NCBI RefSeq assembly: GCF_000384075.1 | Contig: NZ_KB913025.1 | Location: 3,719,721 to 3,783,720 of the forward strand | Source of the DNA: Methylovulum miyakonense HT12 | Lineage (GTDB): Bacteria > Pseudomonadota > Gammaproteobacteria > Methylococcales > Methylomonadaceae | DNA length: 64,000 nt | Reading direction: 5' to 3' | Part shown: positions 10,712 to 20,500 of the stretch, piece after piece | How the letters are laid out: each line of letters opens with the position of its first letter | How positions within the stretch are numbered: position 1 is the first letter of the stretch | The notes under the pieces: model-generated | The model's input: only the letters and a program-made list of their open reading frames with translations | The model's database searches: none | What the model was told of the DNA's origin: nothing | Position numbers and translations under genes: made by a program

Positions 10712-10995
10712 ACTTATATTAACCGATTGTTAGATAAGCAGAAATAGCCCGGCTAATTTTCCACCGGTTATTAGGCCTTTTCCAAGTTGTTAAAGAGCCA
10801 CATTATCCTCATCTTCAACGGGATAAAACGAGACCCGTTTCAGGCCATCTAGCTCCACGGGCATCAGTATCTACACAACATTTCCCCAAAATTGCCGTGC
10901 GCTTGCTTTTAAAGTGTCCAGTCCCTCTTGGGAGCAGGCATCCATGAAGCTTTAGCCGTCATCATTCAAGAAGTCCCTGAAACCCATATTGGGCC
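10712..10995 (-). promoter_or_regulatory. CRISPR leader region
   Basis: This 284-base stretch separates the conserved (young) end of the array from the stop of the S74 protein gene. Read leftward, it runs into the first repeat, so it must hold the leader and array promoter. It contains a boxA-like element at 10787-10798. The 40 bases next to the first repeat are A+T-rich (TTAATATAAGT adjoining the repeat). I could not find a convincing IHF site or -35/-10 pair by eye. The S74 gene is transcribed toward the array, so read-through is possible. Confidence 0.75.
10787..10798 (-). promoter_or_regulatory. boxA-like Nus-factor antitermination site in the CRISPR leader
   Basis: Read on the minus strand this is GCTCTTTAACAA, which matches the core of the E. 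coli rRNA boxA (TGCTCTTTAACA). It lies about 75 bases upstream of the first repeat in the direction of array transcription. boxA in CRISPR leaders is known in enterobacteria, where Nus factors protect long untranslated array RNA from Rho termination. A 5.5-kb array would have a clear need for it. Confidence 0.7.
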
Positions 10996-12444
10996 TTATT
11001 TATTCTCCAAGGCTTCAATTCTTTTTAGCAAAGCCATATTTATTTCTTGCTGGGATGCCAACGCTTGTTGTTGCGTCGTAATGGTTTTTTGTTGGCCCTG
11101 CATTTTTTCTTCCTGGTCATGTATCTTTTTATCCTGCTCCTGGATGGCCTTAATCATCGGTGCAAGCAGGTCGTTGTAGCGCACCGACAAGTATTTTTCA
11201 GCCGAAGCATCTTGGGTAACGATGCCGGCACTTTTATAACCTGAATCATGCAGCGTTTTCTGCAATTCCTGGGCGATGATGCCCCATTCCTTGGTCTGTT
11301 CTGAATTATTGTTGCGGATGTATTCGACAGGGCGCAGTTGGTTGATGAAGTTAAGCCCCAGCGGCAAATCGGTGATGTGGTTCTTGAGCCGTTGGTCGGA
11401 AGTCGATGTCCAGGGCACTTGCCCCTCGATAACAGTGATTGCCGTATTGCCTATCCGCACTTTGTTGGAGGTGTCGACTTTCGCTTTATAGCCGATAGCT
11501 GTCGCGTTGATAAGGTTGCCTGTGACGACATCCGCCTTATAGCCTATGGCTGTGTTAGCCTTTCCGGTGGTGTTGGAATAAAGTGCGGAGTAGCCATTGG
11601 CCGTGTTACTGATGCCTGTGCTATTGGAATAAAGCGCAAAGGTACCGTCGGCGGTATTCTGATTTCCTATGGTGTTGGCATAAAGCGCATAAGTGCCATT
11701 GACAGTATTTTCATTCCCAGTGGTGTTGGAATAAAGTGCCTGGACACCATTAGCGGTATTTCTATAGCCTATGGTATTGGCATAAAGCGCTTGGGCGCCA
11801 CTAGCTGTGTTGACATTTCCAGTACTGTTGTGGCGGAGTACGTCGCTGCCATTGGCGGTATTGAAATTTCCCGTCATATTTTCATAAAGCGCGTGCTGCC
11901 CATTGGCGGTGTTTTCAAATCCTAGCGTATTGAAATAAAGCGCAAAATATCCATTGGCGGTGTTGTTGCTGCCGTCGGTATTGCGGTTAAGCGCAAAAGC
12001 CCCATTGGCCGCGTTCCCTAATCCCGTGGTGTTGTAATAAAGCGCTTGGAAACCATTCGCAGTGTTGTCATTTCCAGAATTATTGCTCTTAAGCGCATAA
12101 CTGCCATTGGCGGTATTTCGGATTCCTGTGGTGTTGGAAGAAAGCGCAGAACCCCCATTGGCAGTGTTATCACTTCCTATCGTGTTGGAATAAAGCGCAT
12201 AAGCGCCATTGGCCGTATTATCACTTCCTGTCGTATTTGTTTTAAGGGTGTTATTGCCAAAAGCCGTGTTGTAATTTCCCGTAGTGTTTGAAAAAAGTGC
12301 GTATGTCCCATAAGCCGTGTTTTGTAATGCTTCTGACGGGGTGGCGTTCGCCATCAGCAGCGCTGCAAACAGTAAAGGGGCCAACAACGGCGCTTTGGAG
12401 CGGCCGCTTGGGTTGAGGGATTTGAAAGGGAGGGATATTTTCAT
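10996..12444 (-). CDS. Secreted repeat protein with C-terminal Peptidase_S74 intramolecular chaperone domain
   Basis: The protein has 482 residues. A signal peptide (hydrophobic 19-33, cleavage probably near 35-39) is followed by about 15 tandem 17-residue repeats of the type NTTGSDNTANGAYALYS (about 42-300). These resemble left-handed or trimeric beta-helix fibre repeats. TSTSDQRLKNHI begins near residue 347; SDxRLK marks the start of the Peptidase_S74 / endosialidase-type chaperone domain, which in studied members trimerises the fibre and cleaves itself off. Residues about 430-482 are Gln/Lys/Glu-rich and likely coiled coil. The protein is probably a trimeric surface or extracellular fibre; a phage-derived origin is possible. 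The DNA repeat unit is 51 bp. Confidence 0.8.
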   Translation of the reverse strand: MKISLPFKSLNPSGRSKAPLLAPLLFAALLMANATPSEALQNTAYGTYALFSNTTGNYNTAFGNNTLKTNTTGSDNTANGAYALYSNTIGSDNTANGGSALSSNTTGIRNTANGSYALKSNNSGNDNTANGFQALYYNTTGLGNAANGAFALNRNTDGSNNTANGYFALYFNTLGFENTANGQHALYENMTGNFNTANGSDVLRHNSTGNVNTASGAQALYANTIGYRNTANGVQALYSNTTGNENTVNGTYALYANTIGNQNTADGTFALYSNSTGISNTANGYSALYSNTTGKANTAIGYKADVVTGNLINATAIGYKAKVDTSNKVRIGNTAITVIEGQVPWTSTSDQRLKNHITDLPLGLNFINQLRPVEYIRNNNSEQTKEWGIIAQELQKTLHDSGYKSAGIVTQDASAEKYLSVRYNDLLAPMIKAIQEQDKKIHDQEEKMQGQQKTITTQQQALASQQEINMALLKRIEALENK

Positions 12445-12934
12445 GATGTCCTAAATTGATGAGGTGGATTGTTGAAATTGGAGATATGCCAGTAACCTAT
12501 TGGAAATAAAAGGCTACTTAACAACCGCCTGCTAAAAGCAAGTGGGGGGAGCGGGACACGGAGAACTAAGGCCCCCTATTGTGCCCTGCACTATCGAGTT
12601 GCTTTCTTGAACCTTGGTGCTAAAGCTAACTAAAGTAGGCTTCAGCTTAGTCTTATTGCCCGGATGGCGTTAAGGTAAATTAACCCGTGGGATAGGTCAT
12701 ATTACCCATGACAAAAAAGATAACCCAAAAAATACAGGTGATTACAGGCATCCATTGCTTATGGCTCCCTCGACGATGCAAGGCTGGCGCCCCTCAAAAT
12801 TGTACCGCGGCACTTTTCAGGAAAGGCATGATGGATAAAAGCTTTGGCCAGCCATAGAGAGAGGCAAATAGAATATTAACTTCATGTTTTATTTAAAATT
12901 TTATAGAATGACCCTTTTATCCGAGGAGATTTTA
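12445..12934. other. Intergenic region between divergent genes
   Basis: About 490 bases probably hold both promoters. The 5' side of the S74 gene is A+T-rich and the last 60 bases before 12935 are strongly so. A 49-codon frame from 12708 lacks a ribosome site and family resemblance and is not called. Confidence 0.4.
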
Positions 12935-13624
12935 ATGGACACCCACTTAGCACTAAATTACCCGACAACAGAACCTGGCATTACCTTAGCCGGGAATTGT
13001 GGTTATGACATTCAAGATGGCCGCGTCATCATCACCATTGCCGAAATTGCCAATAACCGTGATGCCGGCAACATCAGCGGCACGCTTGCCGTTGAATTGT
13101 GGGCATTGCCTCAACCGTATTGGGGAGGCGATTTTAATGGCTTGGCCTTGGCTGGCAACAGCATAGGCGAACTTTATGGACAGTATTTTCTAGCGGATTG
13201 CCGTTATGAAATGCCTTTTCAGCAACCCGGCGACGGCACCTGGTATCTGACGCTGATGTTACGGGAATGGACTGAAGCAGGCTATATCACCCGGGATCAT
13301 ATCAATTTTGCAGTGCCTTATATGGTTAGCACCAAACCTACCGTGGTGCGTAGCGATGAAAGCAATATCATCAATGTCATTTTTGCCGACAATAAAAAGC
13401 CACCAACCGCTAAAACGGCTAAAAAAATCAAGCCAAAACAGCCAGCCTCCGTCTCACTAAACCAAGCCAGTTTGGAAGAGATTGAGGCATTGAAAGGCAT
13501 TTCCAAGAAACTGGCGGAAAACATCGTTTCTGAACGTCCGTTTGAATCCTTAGACGAAGTGCTTAAAGTGAAAGGGATAGGTTCGAGGTTATTGGACAAG
13601 ATACGCCAATTCATCACGCTCTGA
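12935..13624 (+). CDS. Hypothetical protein with C-terminal helix-hairpin-helix (ComEA-like) domain
   Basis: The protein has 229 residues. The ATG at 12935 is chosen because GAGGAGA lies 6 bases before it; an in-frame ATG further upstream lacks such a site. Residues 1-130 form a compact beta-rich region of unknown family. A Lys/Pro/Ala linker (KPPTAKTAKKIKPKQP) leads to VSLNQASLEEIEALKGISKK and VLKVKGIGSRLLDKI. These are two helix-hairpin-helix motifs with the NxAxxxEL/I pattern of ComEA and PsbU-type domains, which usually bind DNA non-specifically. There is no signal peptide, so it is probably cytoplasmic. Function is unknown. Confidence 0.75.
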   Translation: MDTHLALNYPTTEPGITLAGNCGYDIQDGRVIITIAEIANNRDAGNISGTLAVELWALPQPYWGGDFNGLALAGNSIGELYGQYFLADCRYEMPFQQPGDGTWYLTLMLREWTEAGYITRDHINFAVPYMVSTKPTVVRSDESNIINVIFADNKKPPTAKTAKKIKPKQPASVSLNQASLEEIEALKGISKKLAENIVSERPFESLDEVLKVKGIGSRLLDKIRQFITL

Positions 13625-13659
13625 CCCGTCAGTTTTTTGAAGCCTGTTAAGGTTTTTGT

Positions 13660-15519
13660 GTGTTTTTAAGCCCGCCAAAACAATTGCCGCTTATCTTGTT
13701 TGTTATGTTGTGGGGGCTGCAACTATGCCTGGCAAATGTGCTGGCCGCAGACAAACCGCTAGACGCCAGCCAAGTGCTGCACTCGCCCGTTTCATTAACG
13801 GAATATGTTGCCGTGCTGGAAGACCCTAGCACAACGCTCACCTTAGCTGAGGTGCAAAAGCCCCCTGCCGCAAACCGTTTTAACGCAGGCCAGCCCGCTG
13901 CCGAGGCCTTGAGTTATGGTTTGACGGCTTCAGCCTATTGGCTGCGTTTGACCTTGCGCAATAGCGGCAAGCTAGCCATTGAACGGATGCTGGAAATTAG
14001 CGAAGCGGGGCTTTCGGATGTCCGGTTTTATCAACCGGACGCCCATGGCGTTTATCAGGCCACCGTGACCGGCATGGCCATGCCCTTCGCTACCCGGCCC
14101 TACAAAAACCATAACTTCGTTTTTCCTGTATCCCTGCCGCCCCAATCAGACCAAACTATCTACATTAGGATCCAATCCAAAGCGCCAACCATCATCCCGG
14201 CAAGATTATGGGCGCCGCAGGCATTCCACGCCCATGAGCGGGATGATTATCTTGTCCAAGCCTGGTATTTTGGCATGGTGAGCGCAATGCTCTTGTTTAA
14301 CCTGCTGCTGTTCATTTCGCTGCGCGATGTCATCTACTTATTGTATGTCGGTAGTTGTTTGTGTGTGGCGCTGTCCATTGCCGCCTTAAATGGCCTGTTC
14401 AAAGAATTCATAGTCCCTGACTCCTCTTTCTGGCTGGACAATTCTGTCATCACGATGGGGAACCTGTCCTTTTCGGCGTTCTTCATTTTTATGAGGCAGA
14501 TGCTCAACACCCGGCTAGTGGCCCCAATGCCCGACCGGCTGATTAAGCTAGCCATTGGCTTTTATTTGATTTTTTTATGGGTTGGGCATGAAGTGCCGTT
14601 ACAAGCTATTTATAAGCTTACCTTGCCAATCAATGTATTCTCCATCGCTTTGATTATTTGGACGTGCTTGTTCTGTGTCTATAAGCGGCAACGTAGCGCC
14701 TACTTTTTCTTAGTGGCCTTTTTTGTTTTTATATTGGGTCTGTTGGCGACGATATTGAGGGGCATGGGGGTCTTGCCCACCACCACCATCACCATCTACA
14801 GCGTGCAAGTCGGTTCAGTGTTGGAAATGCTGCTGTTGGCGTTTGCCTTGGCGGACCGTTTTAATAGGATGCGCAAAGACAAGGAAATGGCCCAACTGGC
14901 CTTGCTCGAAAACATGAAGGAATCGGAACTCGATTTGCAACTACGCGTGATGGAACGTACGCTTGAGCTGCAAAGGGCCAATAAAAAACTCGAAGCCTTA
15001 AGCACAACCGATGGTTTGACCGGCATTGCCAACCGCCGCCATTTCGATGACGTGCTGGCAAGCGAGTGGCTTCGCGCCGAACGCTCGGGGCTGCCTGTCG
15101 CTTTAGCCCTGTGTGATGTGGACTGGTTTAAAAAATATAACGACCGCTACGGCCATCAGATGGGCGACGAGTGCCTAAAAAAAGTGGCCAAGGTCTTGGC
15201 GGACACCGTCTGCCGTGAAGGCGATCTGGTGGCGCGTTATGGCGGGGAGGAATTTGCGTTCATTGCGCCCGCCACGGATACGGTGGCGGCGTTCAAGATG
15301 GCGCAGGACATTTGCAAAAGGTTTCAAGAATTGGCCTTACCTCACGAATTGTCCGATTTCGGTTTCGTCACCATCAGTATTGGCGTGACGGCAATCATCC
15401 CCAAACCCGGCCTAGAACCCGATAGCCTGATAAAAACCGCAGATGAGGCATTGTACCGGGCCAAAAAACAGGGGCGCAACCAAGTCTATCCAGGGGGAAT
15501 TGGCGGCACTTGGCCATGA
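13660..15519 (+). CDS. Membrane diguanylate cyclase, 7TMR-DISM sensor plus GGDEF domain
   Basis: The protein has 619 residues and starts at GTG 13660, with AAGG 7 bases upstream. A signal peptide or first helix (about 8-28) precedes a periplasmic 7TMR-DISM extracellular domain (about 40-185, containing SAYWLRLTLRN). Seven membrane helices follow (about 200-400), then a coiled segment and a GGDEF domain. The active site is GGEEF at 528-532. The inhibitory I-site RxxD (R519-D522) lies five residues upstream, so c-di-GMP product inhibition is expected. The catalytic metal aspartate lies in LCDVDWFKKYND. There is no EAL domain. It is probably a sensor of a carbohydrate or small ligand that makes c-di-GMP. 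Confidence 0.9.
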   Translation: MFLSPPKQLPLILFVMLWGLQLCLANVLAADKPLDASQVLHSPVSLTEYVAVLEDPSTTLTLAEVQKPPAANRFNAGQPAAEALSYGLTASAYWLRLTLRNSGKLAIERMLEISEAGLSDVRFYQPDAHGVYQATVTGMAMPFATRPYKNHNFVFPVSLPPQSDQTIYIRIQSKAPTIIPARLWAPQAFHAHERDDYLVQAWYFGMVSAMLLFNLLLFISLRDVIYLLYVGSCLCVALSIAALNGLFKEFIVPDSSFWLDNSVITMGNLSFSAFFIFMRQMLNTRLVAPMPDRLIKLAIGFYLIFLWVGHEVPLQAIYKLTLPINVFSIALIIWTCLFCVYKRQRSAYFFLVAFFVFILGLLATILRGMGVLPTTTITIYSVQVGSVLEMLLLAFALADRFNRMRKDKEMAQLALLENMKESELDLQLRVMERTLELQRANKKLEALSTTDGLTGIANRRHFDDVLASEWLRAERSGLPVALALCDVDWFKKYNDRYGHQMGDECLKKVAKVLADTVCREGDLVARYGGEEFAFIAPATDTVAAFKMAQDICKRFQELALPHELSDFGFVTISIGVTAIIPKPGLEPDSLIKTADEALYRAKKQGRNQVYPGGIGGTWP

Positions 15520-15585
15520 TGGCCGAGGGTGCCGCCCCAATTGCCACCCCCCCTAGCAGGCCTACGGCTAGTCCAGAAGGTACGG

Positions 15586-15933
15586 TCAAAAACTGAATTT
15601 AACCTCGACAAACACCGCCGAATTGTCGTGCATCCGTCCGTAGAACGCCGTGTCCTCGCCGCCAAACAGGTTCGCGCCCAATGTGCTTTTCCACGCGTCG
15701 TTAATGGCATAGGCCAATTTCGGTTTGATCACGAAATCGCTTCTGGTCAAAGAAACGATACCGGCAATTTCGCCTTCCGGGGTTTCATTCAGCCATTTGT
15801 CGCCGATACGGAAGGTCAGCCCGTGCTGGAAGCGTTTGAACTGGTTATTGACGACGGTTTCCTGGATCGCCACCGCCCACAACCAGATAAAAAAAAGGAT
15901 TTTTGACAAACGGGTTGTGGCTGCGATTGGCAT
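15586..15933 (-). pseudogene. C-terminal remnant of an outer-membrane beta-barrel protein
   Basis: The frame ends in VFVEVKFSF, with alternating hydrophobic residues and a terminal phenylalanine, the classic outer-membrane barrel insertion signal. FQHGLTFRIGDKW and SDFVIKPKLAYAINDAWKSTLG read as transmembrane strands and turns, possibly of a DUF1302-type protein. The frame opens abruptly without signal peptide or ribosome site (beginning MPIAATTRLSKILFF), and the upstream 90 bases do not continue it. I read it as a truncated gene lying just downstream of the efflux operon. The parent family is uncertain. Confidence 0.5.
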
Positions 15934-16028
15934 TGTGCGTAGATCGTTAGAGATTTTAGGAATGCCGATAGGATGATGGCCTTCATCGTTTTTCCAAGTG
16001 CTTGCCGTGCGATCTTGTCAGCCGTTGA

Positions 16029-17492
16029 TTACCGTATCGAGACTTTATCGATACCACTATCCGATGAAGCAATTGTCCATCCGCCACCAAAAGCCCGGTA
16101 AAGCGACACCATGGCCACGCTAACCGCGGTTTCGGCTTTTGCACGTTCGTCGCTGACGGCCAGTTTGCTGCGCTGAGCATCCAGAACGGCGAGATAATTG
16201 CCCGCACCGTGCTGATACAAGGCATCGACCAGCCGGTAAGCTTTTTCCGCCGAGGCTTCCGCTTCAGTCAATCGGCCGAAGCTATCAGAAGCGGAACGAT
16301 GCGCGACGAAGGCGTTTTCCACGTCCTCCAATGCCAGCAAAAAGGTCTTCTCGTAATTGGCCGCGACCTGATCCAGCCGCGCATCGGCGGCGGCGATATG
16401 GGAGCGGATGCGCCCGGCGTTGAATATCGGCGCCGAAAGGCCCGAGCCCAGCGCATAAACGCTCTCGGCCAGACTCGGAAAACCGCCGACCGCCAGCGCG
16501 CCGACACCGCCACTTGCCGACAGCACCAGCTTTGGATAGAGATCAGCCCGCGCCGAACCCAGGCTGGCCGCAGCAGCACTGACTTCGGTTCGAGCCAGAC
16601 GCAAATCGGGACGTTGCGCCAATAAATCGGCCGGCAATAGCTTGGGCATAGTCGGCGCTTGCTTCGGCAACGGGCCGGCGACGGCCAACCGCTGTTCGAG
16701 GTTTTCCGGCGGCTCGCCCAGCAAAACCCCCAAACGATGGGTGAGTTTTTTCTCGGCATTGACCAATACCGGTAGCGTCGCTTCGGTGCCGTGCAACAGC
16801 GTTTGCTGGCGGGCCATATCCGCCTCGTTAGCCAGTCCGGCTTTAAGAAATACCTGCAAAGTCCTCAATCGTTCGCGCTGCAAGTCGATATTGCTTTGCA
16901 GAATGCCGATACGTTGCTGCACGCCGCGCAGCTCCATATAGTTTGTCGCCACTTGGGCCAGCAGACCGACTTGCGCCGCATGCAAACCTTCCTGACTGCC
17001 TTCGGCTTGCGCGACGGCGGCTTCCGCTTCCAAATGCCGGCCGCCGAACAAGTCGATTTCCCAGCGTGCCGCTAATCCGCCGCTGACGGCATCGGCGGTG
17101 GGCGTAATCAATTTGATGCCTTGCCCGCTCGGTACACCGACTATCCGGTCTATGCGTTTTTCCCGGCCGCCGGAGAGTGAGAAATCGAGGCTGGGATACA
17201 ACGCCGCTTCGGCGACGGTCACCATTGCGTTGGCTTCGCGAACGCGAGCAGTGGCGATTTTGAGATCGTAGTTGGCGGCCAAGGCTTTGTCTATCAATTC
17301 ATTCAGCAAGGGATCGTTGAATCCTTGCCACCAAGTCTTCAGGTCTGCCGTTCCTGCGCTTTGGGCGTTGGGCGCATGTTGCCATTGCGCCGGGCTATCG
17401 ATCGGCACCTGATTACTGACGCGGGTCGGCGTACAGGCGCTTAGCCAAACCAAGGACAGAAGGGCTAGCGGTGTTAAATATCGGCTATTCAT
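16029..17492 (-). CDS. Outer-membrane efflux lipoprotein, TolC/NodT family
   Basis: The protein has 487 residues from the ATG ending at 17492, which has GGAG 6 bases upstream; a longer frame upstream overlaps the permease gene and is not used. The N-terminus is a lipoprotein signal with lipobox LSAC (cysteine at about 20). Motifs WWQGFNDPLLNELIDKALAAN, AALYPSL and ARWEIDLFGG are typical of NodT-type channels. The family forms trimeric channels with a periplasmic alpha-barrel. It is the last gene of the fusion protein-permease-channel operon, 13 bases after the permease stop. Confidence 0.93.
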   Translation of the reverse strand: MNSRYLTPLALLSLVWLSACTPTRVSNQVPIDSPAQWQHAPNAQSAGTADLKTWWQGFNDPLLNELIDKALAANYDLKIATARVREANAMVTVAEAALYPSLDFSLSGGREKRIDRIVGVPSGQGIKLITPTADAVSGGLAARWEIDLFGGRHLEAEAAVAQAEGSQEGLHAAQVGLLAQVATNYMELRGVQQRIGILQSNIDLQRERLRTLQVFLKAGLANEADMARQQTLLHGTEATLPVLVNAEKKLTHRLGVLLGEPPENLEQRLAVAGPLPKQAPTMPKLLPADLLAQRPDLRLARTEVSAAAASLGSARADLYPKLVLSASGGVGALAVGGFPSLAESVYALGSGLSAPIFNAGRIRSHIAAADARLDQVAANYEKTFLLALEDVENAFVAHRSASDSFGRLTEAEASAEKAYRLVDALYQHGAGNYLAVLDAQRSKLAVSDERAKAETAVSVAMVSLYRAFGGGWTIASSDSGIDKVSIR

Positions 17493-17505
17493 ATTAGACT
17501 CCAAA

Positions 17506-20500
17506 TTAGACTCTAGGGGCAGTGAGTGCGGCATCAGCCAGCGGCAAACCGACTGGGGCTGATTCGGCATCCGGCTGCCCTCGCTCCACCCTAAACCAAG
17601 CCGCATACAGCGCCGGCAGGAAGAACACCGTCAACGCGGTTGCCACCGTCAGCCCGCCCATGATGGCGATAGCCTGCGGGCCGAAGAAATCGTTGCGCGA
17701 CAACGGTATCATCGCCAGGATGGCCGCCGCCGCAGTCAGCATGATCGGCCTAAAGCGCCGTACCGTCGATTCGACGATAGCCGACCAGGTATCGAGTCCT
17801 GACTTTTCATCCTGATCGATTTGATCCACCAGAATCACCGAGTTGCGCATGATCATGCCGGCCAGCGCCAGGATGCCGAGCAACGCCACGAAACCGAACG
17901 GCGCTCCGAACAGCAGCAAGGCGAAGGCGGCGCCGATCACCCCCAGAGGCGCGGTGCTGAACACCATGAAAGTCCTGGACAGATTCTGCAACTGCATCAT
18001 CAACAAGATCAGCGTGACGATCAGCACCAGCGGAATCCAGATCAGAATCGACTTCTGCGCGGTCACCGCGTCTTCCTTGGAGCCGCCGGTTTCGATGAAA
18101 TAACCGACCGGCAGGCTATCCTGTATGGATATAAGTTTCGGGATAATTTCCGCCGCCACGTCCGGTGCCATCATGCCGTCGGCCACATCGGCGCGTACCG
18201 AGATAGCCGGGAAGCGGTTACGGCGCCAACGCACGCCGTCCTCGAACACGGTCTCGAACTTGACGAACTGCGACAGCGATACTGACTTACCATTAGCGGT
18301 GCGAATAGCGACATCCGGCAATTCGTCGGCGGCGGTGCGCAATTCGGGGCTGGCCCGCCAGACGATGTCGATCAATTTATCCTGCTCGCGCAATTGCCCG
18401 ACCGGGATGCCTGCGTAATGCGCCTGCAAGGCTTGCGACAAGCTGGCCGTCGAAACGCCGAGGGTCCGGGCCTTGTCCTGATCAAGAACTAAGCGGAACG
18501 AAGGCATGCGGCCATGCCAGTCGTCGTTGACATCCACGGTGCCGGGATGGTTACGCACGACTTCGGCCACCCGCTCGGCAACGCCGCGCACGATATTGGG
18601 GTTTTCGCCGAGCACTCTGAACAGCAAAGGGTAATCCATCGGCGGCCCGACATTGAGGCGCTTCACTCGGCCGCGGACATTCGGGAAATCCGTGGACAAA
18701 GCCTGCCGGACGCGCTGCATCACCCGTTCGCGCGCCGCATTATCCTTGGTCATCACCACCAATTCGGCCAGATTGGTATTCGCCAGTTGCTGCACGATCA
18801 ACATGAAAAATCTCGGCGTGCCGCTGCCGATATAGCTGGCGACATGTTCGACGTCTTCGTCCTTTGCTAACAGTGCTTCCATGCGTTTGGCGGCGGCTTC
18901 GGTTTGTTCGAAGGCACTGCCCTCCGGCAGCCACAGGTCGACGATGACTTCCGGCCGGTTGGATAGCGGGAAAAACTGTTCGGGGACATGGGCTAACGCC
19001 ACGACACCTAGGCCGAACAACGCCAGCGTGGCGATAATGACTTTCTTGCGATGCACCACGCAGGCATCCACCCAACAGCGCAGACGGTTGTAGAACGGCG
19101 TATCGAACAGGTCGTGGGCCGCTTGCTCGCCGTTGGCATGCACTTTGAGTATCAAAAATCCCAAATAGGGGGTGAACACCACCGCGCCTATCCACGACAG
19201 TATCAGCGAAATGCCGACCACCTGGAAAATCGCCACGGTATATTCACCGGCGGAGGATTGCGCCAGACCCACCGGCAGGAAACCGGCGATGGTGATCAAG
19301 GTGCCGGTCAGCATCGGAAAGGCGGTGGCGCTATAGGCATAAGTCGCGGCGCGCATCCGGTCCCAACCTTCTTCCAGCTTGCGCGCCATCATCTCGACAG
19401 CAATCATCGCATCGTCCACCAACAGGCCCAACGCCAGAATCAAAGCGCCCAATGAAATCCGTTGCAGGTCGATGCCGCACAGCAGCATGACCAGCAAGGT
19501 GGCGGCCAGCACCAGAGGGACGGTCAGCGCCACCACGGAACCGGTGCGCCAGCCCAGACTCAAAAAGCTCACCACCAACACGGTCGCCAGGGCTTCGAAG
19601 AAAGTACGGCCGAATTCCGCCATCTGATTTCTAACCACATGCGCTTGATTGGCGACCGGCTCTACGTCCATGCCTAACGGTAACTCGGTTTCGATGCTGG
19701 CCAACACGTCTTCCAAGGCTTTCCCCAGGTCGATGACATTGCCTTTCTTGTTCATCGTCACGCCGAGACCGAGGGCCTGTTTGCCGTTGAAACGCATCTT
19801 GAAATCCGCAGGATCGACATAGCCGCGCGTCACCTTGGCAAAGTCGCCGACCTTGAAGGTTCGATTTTCGATGCGCACCGCCATATTGGCGACGCTGTCT
19901 TCCGAGTCGAACGCGCCGGTCAGGCGTATCGGCAGATTGCGCTGCGCGGAAAACACCGTGCCGGCTGGCGCCATGCCGTTCTGCGCCTGCAAGGCCTGGG
20001 CAACCGCCGCCGTATCCAGACCCAGTTCAGCCAGTTTCTTATCGGAAAATTCGACGAAAATCTTTTCGTCCTGCACGCCGATCAGATCGACTTTCTCGAC
20101 ATCCTTGACCCGCAATAGCTGTTGGCGAACCGAATCGGCCGCCTGTTTCAGGTCGGCATAACTAAAGCCCTCGCCGGAGAAAGCGTAGATCAGGCTATAG
20201 GTATCGCCAAATTCGTCGTTGAAAAACGGCCCGATGCTGCCCGGCGGCAGCGTCATGCGGATGTCGTCGACCTTCTTGCGCACTTGATACCAAAGCTCGG
20301 GAATCTCCTTGGGCGGCGTATCCTCGCGGGGCGTGACGAAAATCACCGATTCGCCGGGTTTGGAATAACTGCGCAAATAATCCAGGTTAGGCAACTCCTG
20401 GATTTTCTTTTCCAACCGGTCCGTCAACTGCTGTTCCACTTCCTGCGCCGTCGCGCCGGGATAGAGGGTTTTGACGACCATGATCCGGAACGTGAACGGC

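Noticed and set aside
5153-10747. Many rightward open frames of 60-190 codons with repeating [18 protein letters not shown] and [10 protein letters not shown]
   Set aside because: They are translations of the CRISPR repeat in its three phases (61 is not a multiple of 3). They lack ribosome sites and exist only because the repeat has no stop codon on that strand.
10802-10807. GATAAT (minus strand) as -10 box of the CRISPR leader promoter
   Set aside because: It lies so close to the boxA that the transcript would start inside boxA, and no -35 is seen at a fitting distance.
11338-11925. 195-codon rightward frame opposite the S74 gene
   Set aside because: It is the complement of the 51-bp coding repeats and has no independent support.
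12708-12857. 49-codon frame starting MTKKITQKIQVITG
   Set aside because: No ribosome site and no recognisable sequence; the region is better explained as a divergent promoter.
13621-13638. Possible terminator (CTGA-CCCG-TCAG followed by six T) at the end of the helix-hairpin-helix gene
   Set aside because: A 4-bp stem is too weak to claim as an intrinsic terminator.
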